64,000 bases of DNA, from contig NZ_CP015101.1 in the NCBI RefSeq assembly GCF_002214465.1, positions 937,013 through 1,001,012 on the forward strand, given 5' to 3'. Position 1 is the stretch's first letter; each line of letters begins with the position of its first letter. This stretch comes from Thermococcus barossii (GTDB taxonomy: Archaea; Methanobacteriota_B; Thermococci; Thermococcales; Thermococcaceae). Made by a program: the position numbers and the translations under genes. A model generated the notes under the pieces. That model worked only from the letters and a program-made list of their open reading frames with translations, was not told where the DNA came from and did not search any database. Shown here piece after piece: positions 28,513-38,800 of this stretch.

Positions 28513-31290
28513 ATGCACCCCCTCCTCAGAAAGGCCATCAAAGAGCGCTTCGGAAGGCTCAACAGGCTCCAGCAGGACGCGTTCAGGGAGGTTAGCTCCG
28601 GAAAGGGCGTCCTGATAATAGCCCCCACCGGCTCGGGGAAGACTGAGGCAGCTGTTCTGCCCGTCTTCAATGAAATCCTTGAAGGGGGACTTAAACCAAT
28701 TTCTGCACTCTACATCGCACCGCTCAAGGCCCTCAACAGGGATCTGCTCGAGAGGCTTGAATTGTGGGGAGAGAAACTTGGAATAACCGTCGAGGTGAGG
28801 CACGGCGACACCTCAGCCTACAGGAAGGCAAAGCAGACGAAGAATCCCCCACAGATGCTCATAATCACCCCCGAAACGCTGGGGGTTATCCTGACGGTCA
28901 AATCCCTCAGGAAGCACCTGGAGAACGTGAAGTTCGTCATCGTCGACGAGATAGCGGAGCTGGTGGACAACAAAAGGGGAGCACAGCTCCTCTTAAACCT
29001 TGAAAGGCTCGCCGAAATTGCCGACTTCAGGAGAATAGGCATGACAGCAACGGTAGGCAACGAGGAGGAAGTGAGGGCGTGGCTGAAGGCGGACGTCATA
29101 GTCAAGCCGAACTGGAGGAAGAACTACCGCTTCCACGTTCTCTACCCGAGGCCAGATGGGAGGGACCTCGACCTCGCCCGGGAGCTGAGCGTCTCGCCCG
29201 AGATAGCGGCGAGGCTGAGGGCCCTGTGGGGAGTCGTCGAGGAGCACGGGAAAGCTTTGATATTCACCAACACGCGGCAGTTCGCAGAGATTCTGGCGCA
29301 CCGCCTCAAGGCCTGGGGGAAGCCCGTTGAGGTTCACCACGGCTCGCTTTCGAGGGAAGCCAGAATTAAGGCCGAAAAGGCCCTCAAGGAGGGCAGAATT
29401 AAAGCGCTGATCTGCACGTCCTCTATGGAGCTGGGCATAGACATAGGCGACGTTGACGTTGTAATCCAGTACATGAGCCCGCGCCAGGTGAACAGGCTCG
29501 TCCAGCGCGTCGGGAGGGCAAAGCACCGGATAGGCGAGGTGAGCGAGGGTTACGTCATAGCGACGAACGTCGAGGACTACCTCCAGAGCCTCGTCATAGC
29601 GAAACACTCCCTCGAAGGCCGTTTTGAGGCGGTCGAGCCGATGGGCGGGCTGGACGTTCTGGCCCACTTCGTTGTCGGCCTGCTCATCGAGTACAAACGC
29701 CTCCCTCGTGAAAGGCCCTACGAGATAGCGAGGAGGGCCTACGTTTACCGGAATCTAAGCTGGGAGGACTACCTCGACGTCTTGGGAGTTCTAGAGGACG
29801 CGAGACTCATGGGCTACGACGAGGAGAAAAACCTTCTCTATCTCCGCCGCGGCGCGTTCCAGTACTACTACGAGAACCTCTCCACGATACCGGACGAGGT
29901 TTCCTGGAGGGTTTTCGATTCCAAGAGCGGACACGTCATTGGAAGGCTCGATGAGAGCTTCGTGATGGACCTGGAGGAGGGCATGGAGTTCGTCATGAAC
30001 GGCCGGAGCTGGATCGTGCTTAAAATCGACGACGAGGCGAGGCTTTTGAAGGTCCGCGAGAGCAAGAGCCTGGAGAGCGCGATACCGAGCTGGGAGGGCG
30101 AGATGATCCCCGTTCCCTTTGGAGTGGCCCTCGACGTCGGCAGGCTGAAGAGGGAGCTGGCCTTTGACTTCAAGAAGGCGAAGGGGCTCCTTGAAGGGGT
30201 GGAGTTCAGCGAGGAGGAGCTGAGGAGGGCGTTTGACGAGATCAGGGGCGAGCCCTTCTCCACCGACCGCGACATCGTCGTCGAGAGCACGCCGGAAGCG
30301 CTGGTAATCCACGCGGACTTTGGAAACAGGGCAAACGAGGCCCTCGGGCGGCTCGTTCACTCGCTCCTCATCCTGCGCTACGGCAGGGTCTTCTCCGTGA
30401 GGAGCCAGGGGCATGCGGTGGTCTTCAAGACGCCCTTCCAGCTGAACCCTGAGGAGGTGAAGCGCTACCTCTACCAAGAGCCGGAAAGCCTTGAGTTCAT
30501 AGTCTCCCGCGCTCTGAGGGATTCCCACGCCTACCGGTGGAGAATGACGAACGTGGCGAAGCGGTTCGGGGCTTTGCGAAGGGACGCGAAGATAAGGAAG
30601 GTCGAGAGGCTCTTCGAGGGAACGGTGATTGAGCGCGAGACCTTGAACGAGCTGTACCACGACAAGGTTGACGTGAAGAAGGGCGAGCTCGTCCTTGAGA
30701 TGCTCAAAAGGGGCACGATGAGGGTGAAAACGGTTCTCAGGAAAGAGCCCTCGACCTTGGCCAGGCTGAACATGACCGTCGGCGGCGAGTTCCTGCTGAG
30801 CGGGACGCTGGAGAGGGACGAGGTACTTGAGCTCTTCAGGAAGAGACTGCTCGACCACGAGGTCGTTTTAGTGTGCACCAACTGCGGGTGGAGCGCGAAG
30901 ACGAGGGTGGCGAGGCTTCAAAACATAGAGCTCAGACAGTGCCCGCGCTGCGGCTCGAAGATGCTCGCGGTTGCGCATCCGATAGATGCGGAGGAGTTTC
31001 TGCCGGTTCTTGAGAAGGTTCGCCATGGGAAGCCGCTGGAGAGGAGGGAGGAGAGGACGTACAGAAAGCTGCTGAAAGCTGCAGACCTCGTGGACTCCTA
31101 CGGCTTCGAGGCGATTTTAGCTTTGGCGAGCTACGGAACCGGGCCAGACACGGCGGCAAGGCTTCTGGCGCAGTACCGGGGCGAGGCACTCCTCGTCGCA
31201 CTCATGGAGCGTGAGAGGCAGTTCATAAGGACGAGGCGCTTCTGGATGGATAGGAAGGAGAAGGAAGAGGGTGGGGAACAGGGTTCATGA
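28513..31290 (+). CDS. Lhr-type DEAD/DEAH-box ATP-dependent helicase
   Basis: 925 residues from ATG 28513. Walker A APTGSGKT is at 37-44, motif II DEIAE near 145, SAT-like GMTATVG, then helicase-C motifs TNTRQFAEILAHRL, EVHHGSLSREARI, CTSSMELGIDIGDVD and QRVGRAKHR. A winged-helix and DEAD/H-associated region follow. The C-terminal zinc ribbon has C788-x2-C791 and C810-x2-C813. Lhr enzymes unwind DNA-RNA and DNA duplexes in repair or recombination. The ribbon marks the archaeal Lhr2-like subgroup as I recall it. It is divergent from the MFS exporter. Confidence 0.93.
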   Translation: MHPLLRKAIKERFGRLNRLQQDAFREVSSGKGVLIIAPTGSGKTEAAVLPVFNEILEGGLKPISALYIAPLKALNRDLLERLELWGEKLGITVEVRHGDTSAYRKAKQTKNPPQMLIITPETLGVILTVKSLRKHLENVKFVIVDEIAELVDNKRGAQLLLNLERLAEIADFRRIGMTATVGNEEEVRAWLKADVIVKPNWRKNYRFHVLYPRPDGRDLDLARELSVSPEIAARLRALWGVVEEHGKALIFTNTRQFAEILAHRLKAWGKPVEVHHGSLSREARIKAEKALKEGRIKALICTSSMELGIDIGDVDVVIQYMSPRQVNRLVQRVGRAKHRIGEVSEGYVIATNVEDYLQSLVIAKHSLEGRFEAVEPMGGLDVLAHFVVGLLIEYKRLPRERPYEIARRAYVYRNLSWEDYLDVLGVLEDARLMGYDEEKNLLYLRRGAFQYYYENLSTIPDEVSWRVFDSKSGHVIGRLDESFVMDLEEGMEFVMNGRSWIVLKIDDEARLLKVRESKSLESAIPSWEGEMIPVPFGVALDVGRLKRELAFDFKKAKGLLEGVEFSEEELRRAFDEIRGEPFSTDRDIVVESTPEALVIHADFGNRANEALGRLVHSLLILRYGRVFSVRSQGHAVVFKTPFQLNPEEVKRYLYQEPESLEFIVSRALRDSHAYRWRMTNVAKRFGALRRDAKIRKVERLFEGTVIERETLNELYHDKVDVKKGELVLEMLKRGTMRVKTVLRKEPSTLARLNMTVGGEFLLSGTLERDEVLELFRKRLLDHEVVLVCTNCGWSAKTRVARLQNIELRQCPRCGSKMLAVAHPIDAEEFLPVLEKVRHGKPLERREERTYRKLLKAADLVDSYGFEAILALASYGTGPDTAARLLAQYRGEALLVALMERERQFIRTRRFWMDRKEKEEGGEQGS

Positions 31291-31367
31291 GGGGCTCATA
31301 TCAGCCCTCCAAGCCCTGGACATCATAACTATCCGCTGAAAACATGAAATATCAACGGCAGGCCCCT

Positions 31368-31413
31368 AAAACCCCGGTTCCATGCAAGAAAGGGTTCCAC
31401 TTTCCGGGGTTTT
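31368..31413. terminator. 10-bp inverted repeat with T-tract, possible terminator
   Basis: AAAACCCCGG pairs with CCGGGGTTTT across a 26-nt loop. On the + strand the second arm ends in TTTTT, and on the - strand the first arm gives TTTT, so it could end transcripts from both sides. Confidence 0.5.
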
Positions 31414-31425
31414 TGGTACCCTTAA

Positions 31426-31450
31426 CCCCCCACCAGTAACTGGTGGGGGG
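31426..31450. repeat. Perfect 12-bp GC-rich hairpin with one-base centre
   Basis: CCCCCCACCAGT, A, ACTGGTGGGGGG. Fully complementary arms. An RNA hairpin would need a slightly larger loop. Possible terminator or protein site between convergent genes. Confidence 0.75.
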
Positions 31451-31482
31451 CCTTCCTTAAAAAGGTGATGGGAAGAGAAGGT

Positions 31483-32538
31483 TCACCCGCTCTTTCCATA
31501 AATCTCGTTCAGCGCCTTCAGGAACTCGCTGGCGGTAACCACGTCCCTCACGTCGATGTGCTCGTTCTTGGTGTGAGAGATGTCGAGGTTGCCGGGGCCG
31601 AAGACTATGGTTCTGGTTCCGTTGTACATGAAGTTTATGGCATCGGTCCAGCTCCTCATCCCGCCGAACTCGTCTATGTCGGTAACATCCATCGCCTTCC
31701 TGGCGAGCTGGACTATCTCCTCGTCCGGCTCCAGCCGGTAGCCGTCCCATATCTCGGTGTACTCGTACTTCAGCGTGTACTCGTCGAATATCGGGTCGAG
31801 CAGGTCGAGTATGTCCTCTACCTCCTGCTCTGGTAAAAGTCTCGCCTCAAGCCTTCCCCTGCAGAGGGCGGGGATCAGGTAGACCGGGTTCTCGCAGACC
31901 AGCTCCTGGATTCCGATGTGCGGGTCGAAGAACTCGCCCCGGGCCTTGAAGGGCTCGAGTTTCTTCATCTCCTCCAGCATCTTGTAGGTCTCCTCTATCG
32001 CGTTCACCCCGCTCTCGGGGCACGCTCCGTGGGCCTCTTTACCGTCCACCTCGAAGTAGGCCTCGATGTTGCCCGCGTGGGCTATGTGGACCTCTAGGTC
32101 GGTCGGCTCAAGCACTACCGCCATCTTTGGTTTATACCTCTCCATGAAGAGCGCACTCCCGCGGCCGCCCAGCTCCTCGTCGCTGACGAAGACTATGCCG
32201 ACGTTGAGTTCCTTCCCTTCCCTGCGGAGGTTCTCCAGCATGAGGAGTATTGCCGCCGCCCCGCCCTTTATGTCGCTCGAACCAGTTCCATAGATTATGT
32301 TGCCCCTCACGAAGGGCTCGGCGCGGATGGGTATTGTGTCCACGTGCACCTCGTAGAAGAGGTCAGCGTCGGGGTTTACAACAAGGTCTATTATCTCGCC
32401 GTCGCTCTCTATCCTCACGTCGTAGTCGAGCCTGTGCAGGAACTCCATGATGTGGAGCATTATCCTGTCCTCCTGGCCAGATGGAGAAGGTATCTTCAAA
32501 AGCTGGAGGAGTATCTCCTTCGCTCTCTCGGTCTTCAT
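31483..32538 (-). CDS. M20-family metallopeptidase/deacylase (ArgE/DapE/LysK-like)
   Basis: 351 residues from ATG 32538, 5 nt after GGTGA. Dinuclear zinc residues are visible: EVHVDTIP (first His-x-Asp), GSSDIKGG (bridging Asp), SDEELGGRG (catalytic Glu and ligand Glu), VLEPTD (Asp/Glu ligand) and ISHTKNEHID (last His). The family removes acyl groups from amino-acid intermediates or cleaves dipeptides; the length and motifs fit a lysine/ornithine-type deacetylase, but none of the biosynthetic neighbours is here, so the substrate is open. A minus-strand TATA (TTTATAAGC) lies at 32570-32578. Confidence 0.86.
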   Translation of the reverse strand: MKTERAKEILLQLLKIPSPSGQEDRIMLHIMEFLHRLDYDVRIESDGEIIDLVVNPDADLFYEVHVDTIPIRAEPFVRGNIIYGTGSSDIKGGAAAILLMLENLRREGKELNVGIVFVSDEELGGRGSALFMERYKPKMAVVLEPTDLEVHIAHAGNIEAYFEVDGKEAHGACPESGVNAIEETYKMLEEMKKLEPFKARGEFFDPHIGIQELVCENPVYLIPALCRGRLEARLLPEQEVEDILDLLDPIFDEYTLKYEYTEIWDGYRLEPDEEIVQLARKAMDVTDIDEFGGMRSWTDAINFMYNGTRTIVFGPGNLDISHTKNEHIDVRDVVTASEFLKALNEIYGKSG

Positions 32539-32655
32539 TTGGGTCACCTAACTTTCAATTGGCTGCGGTGCTTATAAAGGCTCCCCGGGTTTGATGCATT
32601 TCCTCAAACCCAGCCGATATGTATGATGAGGACGGAATATTAACGGGGATGCCCG

Positions 32656-32835
32656 ATGGTTAGTGGTGGGTCCATCGCCGACCGTTCCGCTGTGAGAACG
32701 ATAACCGGAGAGCTCGTCGAGTTTATAGCCAGGGAAACCGGTCTTGACAGAAGGACCATCCTAATGGTCTTGAAGGCCGAGGAAGACTTTCTCATGCTTC
32801 AGATATCCAAGAGCTTAGGGGGTGGCCGGCCATGA
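32656..32835 (+). CDS. 59-residue protein coupled to the giant surface protein gene
   Basis: A small gene below usual ORF cut-offs. ATG 32656 to TGA 32835, the stop overlapping the ATG of the 4498-residue gene (ATGA). The sequence reads as two helices: AVRTITGELVEFIARETG, then LDRRTILMVLKAEEDFLMLQISKS, ending GGGRP. A Leu-Asp-x2-T-I-L turn makes a small helix-turn-helix possible. The ribosome site is weak (GGGGAT). Coupling to a giant secreted protein suggests shared expression; role unknown. Confidence 0.7.
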   Translation: MVSGGSIADRSAVRTITGELVEFIARETGLDRRTILMVLKAEEDFLMLQISKSLGGGRP

Positions 32836-35800
32836 AAAGGCCCGGCCTTGTTGTCCTGATGATTCTTCTCGGCTCCCTACTGCCCCCCAACCTCGTGCTC
32901 CATGAGGGAGTCTTCGCCCAGGCGGGGCCTCCAGATATAGCCGTTTCGAATCCAGGGTACACCGTGGAGAACGGGAAAATAATCGTTTCCGCCCCCATCG
33001 AGAATGAAGGGGGGCCGAGCAGTTCATTCAACCTCACGTTCTCGTTCGTTGGTCCCATCAGTCCTCCGGAGCCAGGAGAGGTTCCCTTCACATGGCTCAA
33101 CACGAGCAGGATGCTTGAGAATTCGCGTGAGGTTTCGTCGGGAGAAGTCGTTAACGGCAGCGTCGTGCTAAGGGACGACGATGGCTACATAATATACGAA
33201 CTCCCCTTTGAGCTGAACTTCTTCGGCATTCCCGTGAAAAAACTCTCGGTCAGCACCAACGGCTACGTGGAGCTGATGGCGGAATACGAGGACACCATCT
33301 CCGAGGGGGATTACGAGGTATGGGATTTCCTCTCCGAAAGCAGGAGGGACTTCGTGGCGGGTCTCGATGAGGATCTCGAAACCGAGGACGGCTATCTGCT
33401 CGTGGCCAGAATAGAAAACGGTGTCGTGATTGAGTGGTTCGGCTCAACATGGGACGAGTACGACTCGGAGAACTACCCCATCAACTTTCAGTTGCTCATA
33501 CTTTCCAACGGGACGCTCGTATGGAGCTACGGCCGTCTTACAGACTCCCCAAGCCACAGTAAGGCGGGATACTTCTCAAGGGTCTCGCTCGAATCCAGGG
33601 AGATTGAGCCTGAGGAAGGAAAAAGCTACTCCGTGAACCTCCCCCAAGTAACCCCGACGGTTCTGAAAGTTCAGATTCCACCCATGGGGGAGAACGAAAC
33701 CCGTAGCGTCTCGGTCACTTCGCCGGTGGACGAGGGATACGTGCGCATTTTCGCTGACTTGGAAGGGACACTAAACGACGTCGACCGCTCGAACAACTTT
33801 GCTGAGCTGTGGCTCTGGCCCGGCAACTACTGGATAGAAAACGTCAGCATCGGCAATGTAACCCCCGGTGAATTCGTCGAGGTAAACTTCACGGTGAAGA
33901 CAACTTCAAGGCATCCGGAGCCTGTGACGGTGAGGCTCCTAAAGAACGGGGAAGTGGAGCTGGAACACCACATCTGGAATCCCCAGGCGGAGGGTCTGGC
34001 AGGGGGCCTCCACTGGCTTGCCCAGGGCGGGAGCTACAACCTGAGCCTTGAGATAGATGTTATGGGAGATACAAACCTGAGCGACAACAGGGCCCACCTT
34101 GGAGAGTACTCCTTCCCGTTGCCGAACTTCAGGATAGCCAATTACTCCGTCGAGGTGCCCCACTGCTCCGGCTCCCCGGCGATGATAAGGGTCAACGTGA
34201 CCAACGATGGATCGCTGAACTGGAGCAACGTGGAGGTGATGGGGGCACTCATGTACAGCGACGGGACCATGTCACCATCCTGGGCCTTCATACCCTTCCT
34301 GCCTGCGGGAAAAACGGCCGAGGTTCTGCTGGAGCCCGTGGTGGCACCAGGGAACATAACCGGGGTTCGTATAGAGGTTGACCCCTACGACCGGGTCGAT
34401 GAGTCCAGTGAGGATGACAACTCCGTGAGTGTCGAGCTTTCCGTGAGCATTGAAATGCCTGACTTCACCGTGGTTGGGGTGGAGATTCCCTCAAACGTAA
34501 CGACCGGGAAATCTTACCAGGTAAACGTTACCCTGGACAACCTGGGAGGCTGCTACGCCGGGATTGTTGGGGTTAGGCTCTACGAGAACGGCCGCGATGA
34601 AGACTGGGAATACGTGGAGATAAACGGAACCACTACAGTCGGTCTGAGGTGGTCACCTTCGGCGATAGGATGGGTCAACCTCACCGTCGCGGTCGATCCA
34701 TACAACGTGATAGCCGAGCTTAGGGAGGACAACAACGAGCTAACTGAGAGGGTCCTTGTGAGGGGGCCCGATATAACGATAACGAACGTTGAACTGGTGA
34801 GCTTTGACGGGATAGCAGGAAGCCCGGCCGTCTTCAACGTGACGCTCAAGAACCTCGGTGAGAGCTTCACCAGCGGGTTCTACGTCAAGGCTTACGGGGG
34901 CCTCGGTACGAGCACAATATACGTTCTTGGAGGGCTTTCGAAGGGCGAAGAAAAGACCGTGGCGATGGAAATCTACGCCAACGCCGGGAACGTTACCCTC
35001 TATTTCAAGGCCGATTCCTCCAACTGGATAACGGAGACGAACGAGTCAAACAACGGCTTTTCATACGAACTGGACGTCCCCCTGCCAAACTTTAAGGTTG
35101 AGGCCGTGTCCCTCCCCGAAAACACCGTCGGCTACGTCCCGGTAAACGTCACGGTGAGGAACATCGGGGCACCCTACAACGGCACGCGCTTTCCGCTAAC
35201 GCTCAAGGTTTCCATTGGGGGGCGTTCAAGATACTACTACATCAGGAATCTTTTCGGAAGCAACGAAACGATAACTAAGCTAGGAACGATAATTATACAG
35301 GCTCCAGGAGGGCTTGTGAACGCAAGTGTTTATTCAAACGTCAATGAAACATCCAAGTCCGACAACTGGCTGGCCGTGAACGTCTCAACCGGCTATCCCG
35401 ACCTGGTGGTGGAGATACACCCGCCGGAGGTTTCAGCCGGGAGCTACGTGCGGGTCAACTACACCGTGAGGAACACCGGGAACGCGACCCTCTACCTTAA
35501 AGGAACCTCCCTGCCCGTGAAATACGGAATTGAATACGAGGACGGGAGAAGGATAACCGGAGGGACATGGATAAGCAACCTCGTTCTGGAGCCCAACGGG
35601 ACGGCCGAGATAAGACCCTACCTCAAGTTCAACGGGGGCAGAAACATCCTGTTCGGCGTCATAGACGAGGCGAACCGGTGGGTGGAGAGCAACGAGGACA
35701 ACAACAATGCCACCCTCCTGCTGGAGCTGGATAAGCCGGATTTCGCGATAGCTAACTATTCGATTCCGGATGAGGTTCTCAACGGCAGTGCGTACCTTTA

Positions 35801-38800
35801 CCACCAGTATGGAATCGAGGTCAACGTCACCAACCTCGGGGGAGAATTTAGGGGATACCTGGGCATTGCCCTGTTTGTCGATGGAAGGGTGAATGGATTC
35901 GCCGGATTCTACAACCTCGGAAAGAACGAGACCAAGGAGGTAACCCTCTACTACAGGCCCGAACCCGGGAAACACAACCTAACGATAGCACTCGACTACA
36001 GTAACGAGTGGATAGAGGGGAGGAAAGACAACAACAATGCCACCGCCACGACCGCTGAGTTCGGGATGCCCGACGTGACTCCGGTTGGCGTGACATGGGA
36101 GCCCTACAACTTCACCTCGGGCGAGAGGGTGACCTTCAAGGTTTACCTGAAGAACCTCGGCCAGGCCTTTGAGAAATCATTCACGACCCGGGTTGAGGTA
36201 TGGAACGGGAGCACCAGGCTGACGTACGGTACCGTCTATCCTTACCCCTATGGCTACACCTTCCGGGAAAACGAGACGCGGGAGTTCAGGTGGGTCTGGT
36301 ACGGCGCAGAGCCTGGGAACCTGACCTTCAGGGTGGTGGCGGATTACTACAACTACCTGCCGGAGGTCAACGAGACTAACAATAACCTCACCGTTGACCT
36401 TGGAAGCATCGGAACCCCGGACTTCGAGCTGAGCAACCTGAGCGTTGGGGAGCTGGCCTTTGGAAGGTGGGTGGATGTTAACGTCACACTCAAAAATCTC
36501 GGGGAGGGCATATACAGACCTTTCAACGTGCTCTTCAACCTGAGCGGGAGGATTTACTATGAAACCGTCTACGGCATCGGTGCAAACGAGACGAGGATTC
36601 TCAGCAGGCGCTGGTACGTTGATAGAACCGGAGAACTGAAGGTATCCGTGGGAGTTGACCCAAGGAACGAAATAGCCGAAACGAACGAAACGAACAACTG
36701 GGTCTCTGGAATCTACAACGTAGAGCCTCCAGAGCTTTCCATAGTCTCATACAGGTGGGAGAGGCGTGAACTGGCAAGCGGATACTTGGCATTCACGGTG
36801 AACGTGACGAACTCCGGTGGGGACACCTACAGGGGTTTCTATCTTGCCATGTACGTTGATGGCTCACCGAAAGCCCGTGTCTGGGTTCCGGAGCTTCTCT
36901 CGGGTGAGACCTCGGAGAAAGCCCTGAGATGGCGCCTTGATACAGGGGGAATGCACGAAGTCTGGCTGGTGGTTGACGACGGCAACTTGATTCCAGAAAC
37001 TGACGAGGACAACAACATCGTGAAGACCAACGTCACCATTGAGCTCCCAGACATTGAGGTCGAAGGGCTGTCGGTTCCCGAGATGCACGCCAATGCACTC
37101 TTCACGGTCAACGTTACCCTGCGGAACTCCGGCATCCAGGACATCGAAAGGCCCTTCTTCGTGGCGGTGTACCAAGACGATAAATACCTCGGGGGAGCAT
37201 GGGTTGATTCTCTTCCTGCGGGAGATTCAAAGAGGGTTGGAATAGCGGTCAGGCCCTACCCGGGTGATTCCATCATAACGGCCGTGGCGGATCAGTACAA
37301 CACCGTTGTCGAGGCCAGCGAGGACAACAACGAACTCTCGGTGGCCGTTCACGTCAGCGCCCCGGACCTGAGGGTTATCTCCTTCTCCCCCGGAAACCCA
37401 AGGTACTCCGGAGAGACTGCAAACGCGACGGTTCTCATAAGGAACGAGGGAGACCACGAGACGGGAGCGTTCCAGGTGGTAATCCGCGAAAACGGGAGAA
37501 ACCTCGGAAGCGCGTACGTTGAAGGCCTTATGCCGGGGGAGGAGCTAAACGCCACGGTACCTTGGAAGGCAGAACCGGGGAGATACAACGTTACCGCGGT
37601 CGCTGATCCGTACAATGTCATACGGGAATGGGACGAGGGCAACAATGCCCTGAGCGTTCCGGTCGTCGTTCCGGCGCCGGATTTGAGCGTCTTAAGCTTC
37701 AGCTATTCCGGCGGGAGGATAGCGGGGGAGAGCATGAGCTTCACCGTAACGGTTGCTAACAGGGGGAACACCACCCTGTTGCCGTTCTACGTGGTCATCT
37801 ATGCCAACTCCACCGTTATTGGCGTCAAAAGGCTCAACGGACTCCCATCAGAAGGAATGAGGACCATTCACTTCGAGAATTCCTGGAAAGCCCGCTACGG
37901 GAGCTACGTTCTCAGAGCTGTGGTTGACCCCTACAACGGGATAACCGAGCTGAGGGAGGACAACAACGAGGCCAACGTGTCGGTCTTCATAGACGACGAG
38001 ACTCCCCCGTCAGTAGTTACTCTCTACCCAGCCAACGGAAGCTTCACCAACGAGGCACTCATCGGTGTCCTTCTGAGAGATGAAGGCTCTGGAGTTGACC
38101 TTGAAAGAAGCCGGTTGAGCATTTACCGCGAGGGCGTTCCAGTTGAGGGCTCAAGCGAGGCCTCGTGGGGATGGTTGATCTTCAGGAACTCAACGCCCCT
38201 CCTCGACGGGAACTACACGGTAATTCTCACCGCCATGGACAGGGCCGGCAACTCGATGGAGTACTCGTGGAACTTCGTCCTTGACAGGAAGGCACCGGTG
38301 ATTTCCAGCAACATCATCAACGGCACCCTCTACAACGGGAGCGTGGTGCCGGCGATTAACGTCTCCGACGAGAACCTGCTGGACTACAGGGTAACCGTTA
38401 ACGGGAGAGAGTTCCATGGTGGGGAAATAAAAGCCGACGGGAGTTACCTCCTTGAGGTCTTTGCGGTGGACAGGGCAGGTAACAAGGGGAGATATTCAGC
38501 CTGGTTCACGGTCAACGGCGTTCCCCATCCGCCGTCGGGCCTTACGCTGAGGATGGAAGGAAAGTACGTGGAGCTGAGCTGGCTCCCAAGCGGGGATTCT
38601 GACATCGCCGGGTACTACGTTTACGTGGACGGGAAGAGGCTCAACGAGGAACCGGTGGAGGTCACGGCCTTCAGGGACGTCTTCAGGGGAAGCCTCAACT
38701 ACAGCGTAACGGCGGTTGATTTCATGGGCTTCGAGAGCGAACCGGTTCAGGCGTTCCCCGTGAGGCTTGGAATAGAGACCGAGAGGATGGTCGTGGGGTA

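Larger units (their letters stand above)
31291..31482. other. Intergenic region with two strong inverted repeats
   Basis: 192 bp between the convergent helicase and deacylase genes. It contains AAAACCCCGG ... CCGGGGTTTT and a perfect 25-bp hairpin, described separately. Such structures between convergent genes fit bidirectional transcription termination. No ORF is present. Confidence 0.6.

Noticed and set aside
27556-28803. 415-codon minus-strand frame over the MFS and helicase genes
   Set aside because: It crosses two real genes and the intergenic operator in a different frame, is Arg/Pro-rich and shows no domain.
29791-30858. 355-codon minus-strand frame inside the helicase gene
   Set aside because: Antisense shadow; the Lhr motifs on the + strand are unambiguous.
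31427-31450. Sequencing or assembly artefact at the GC hairpin
   Set aside because: Flanking genes are intact and the sequence has no duplicated ends; a real inverted repeat is the simpler reading.
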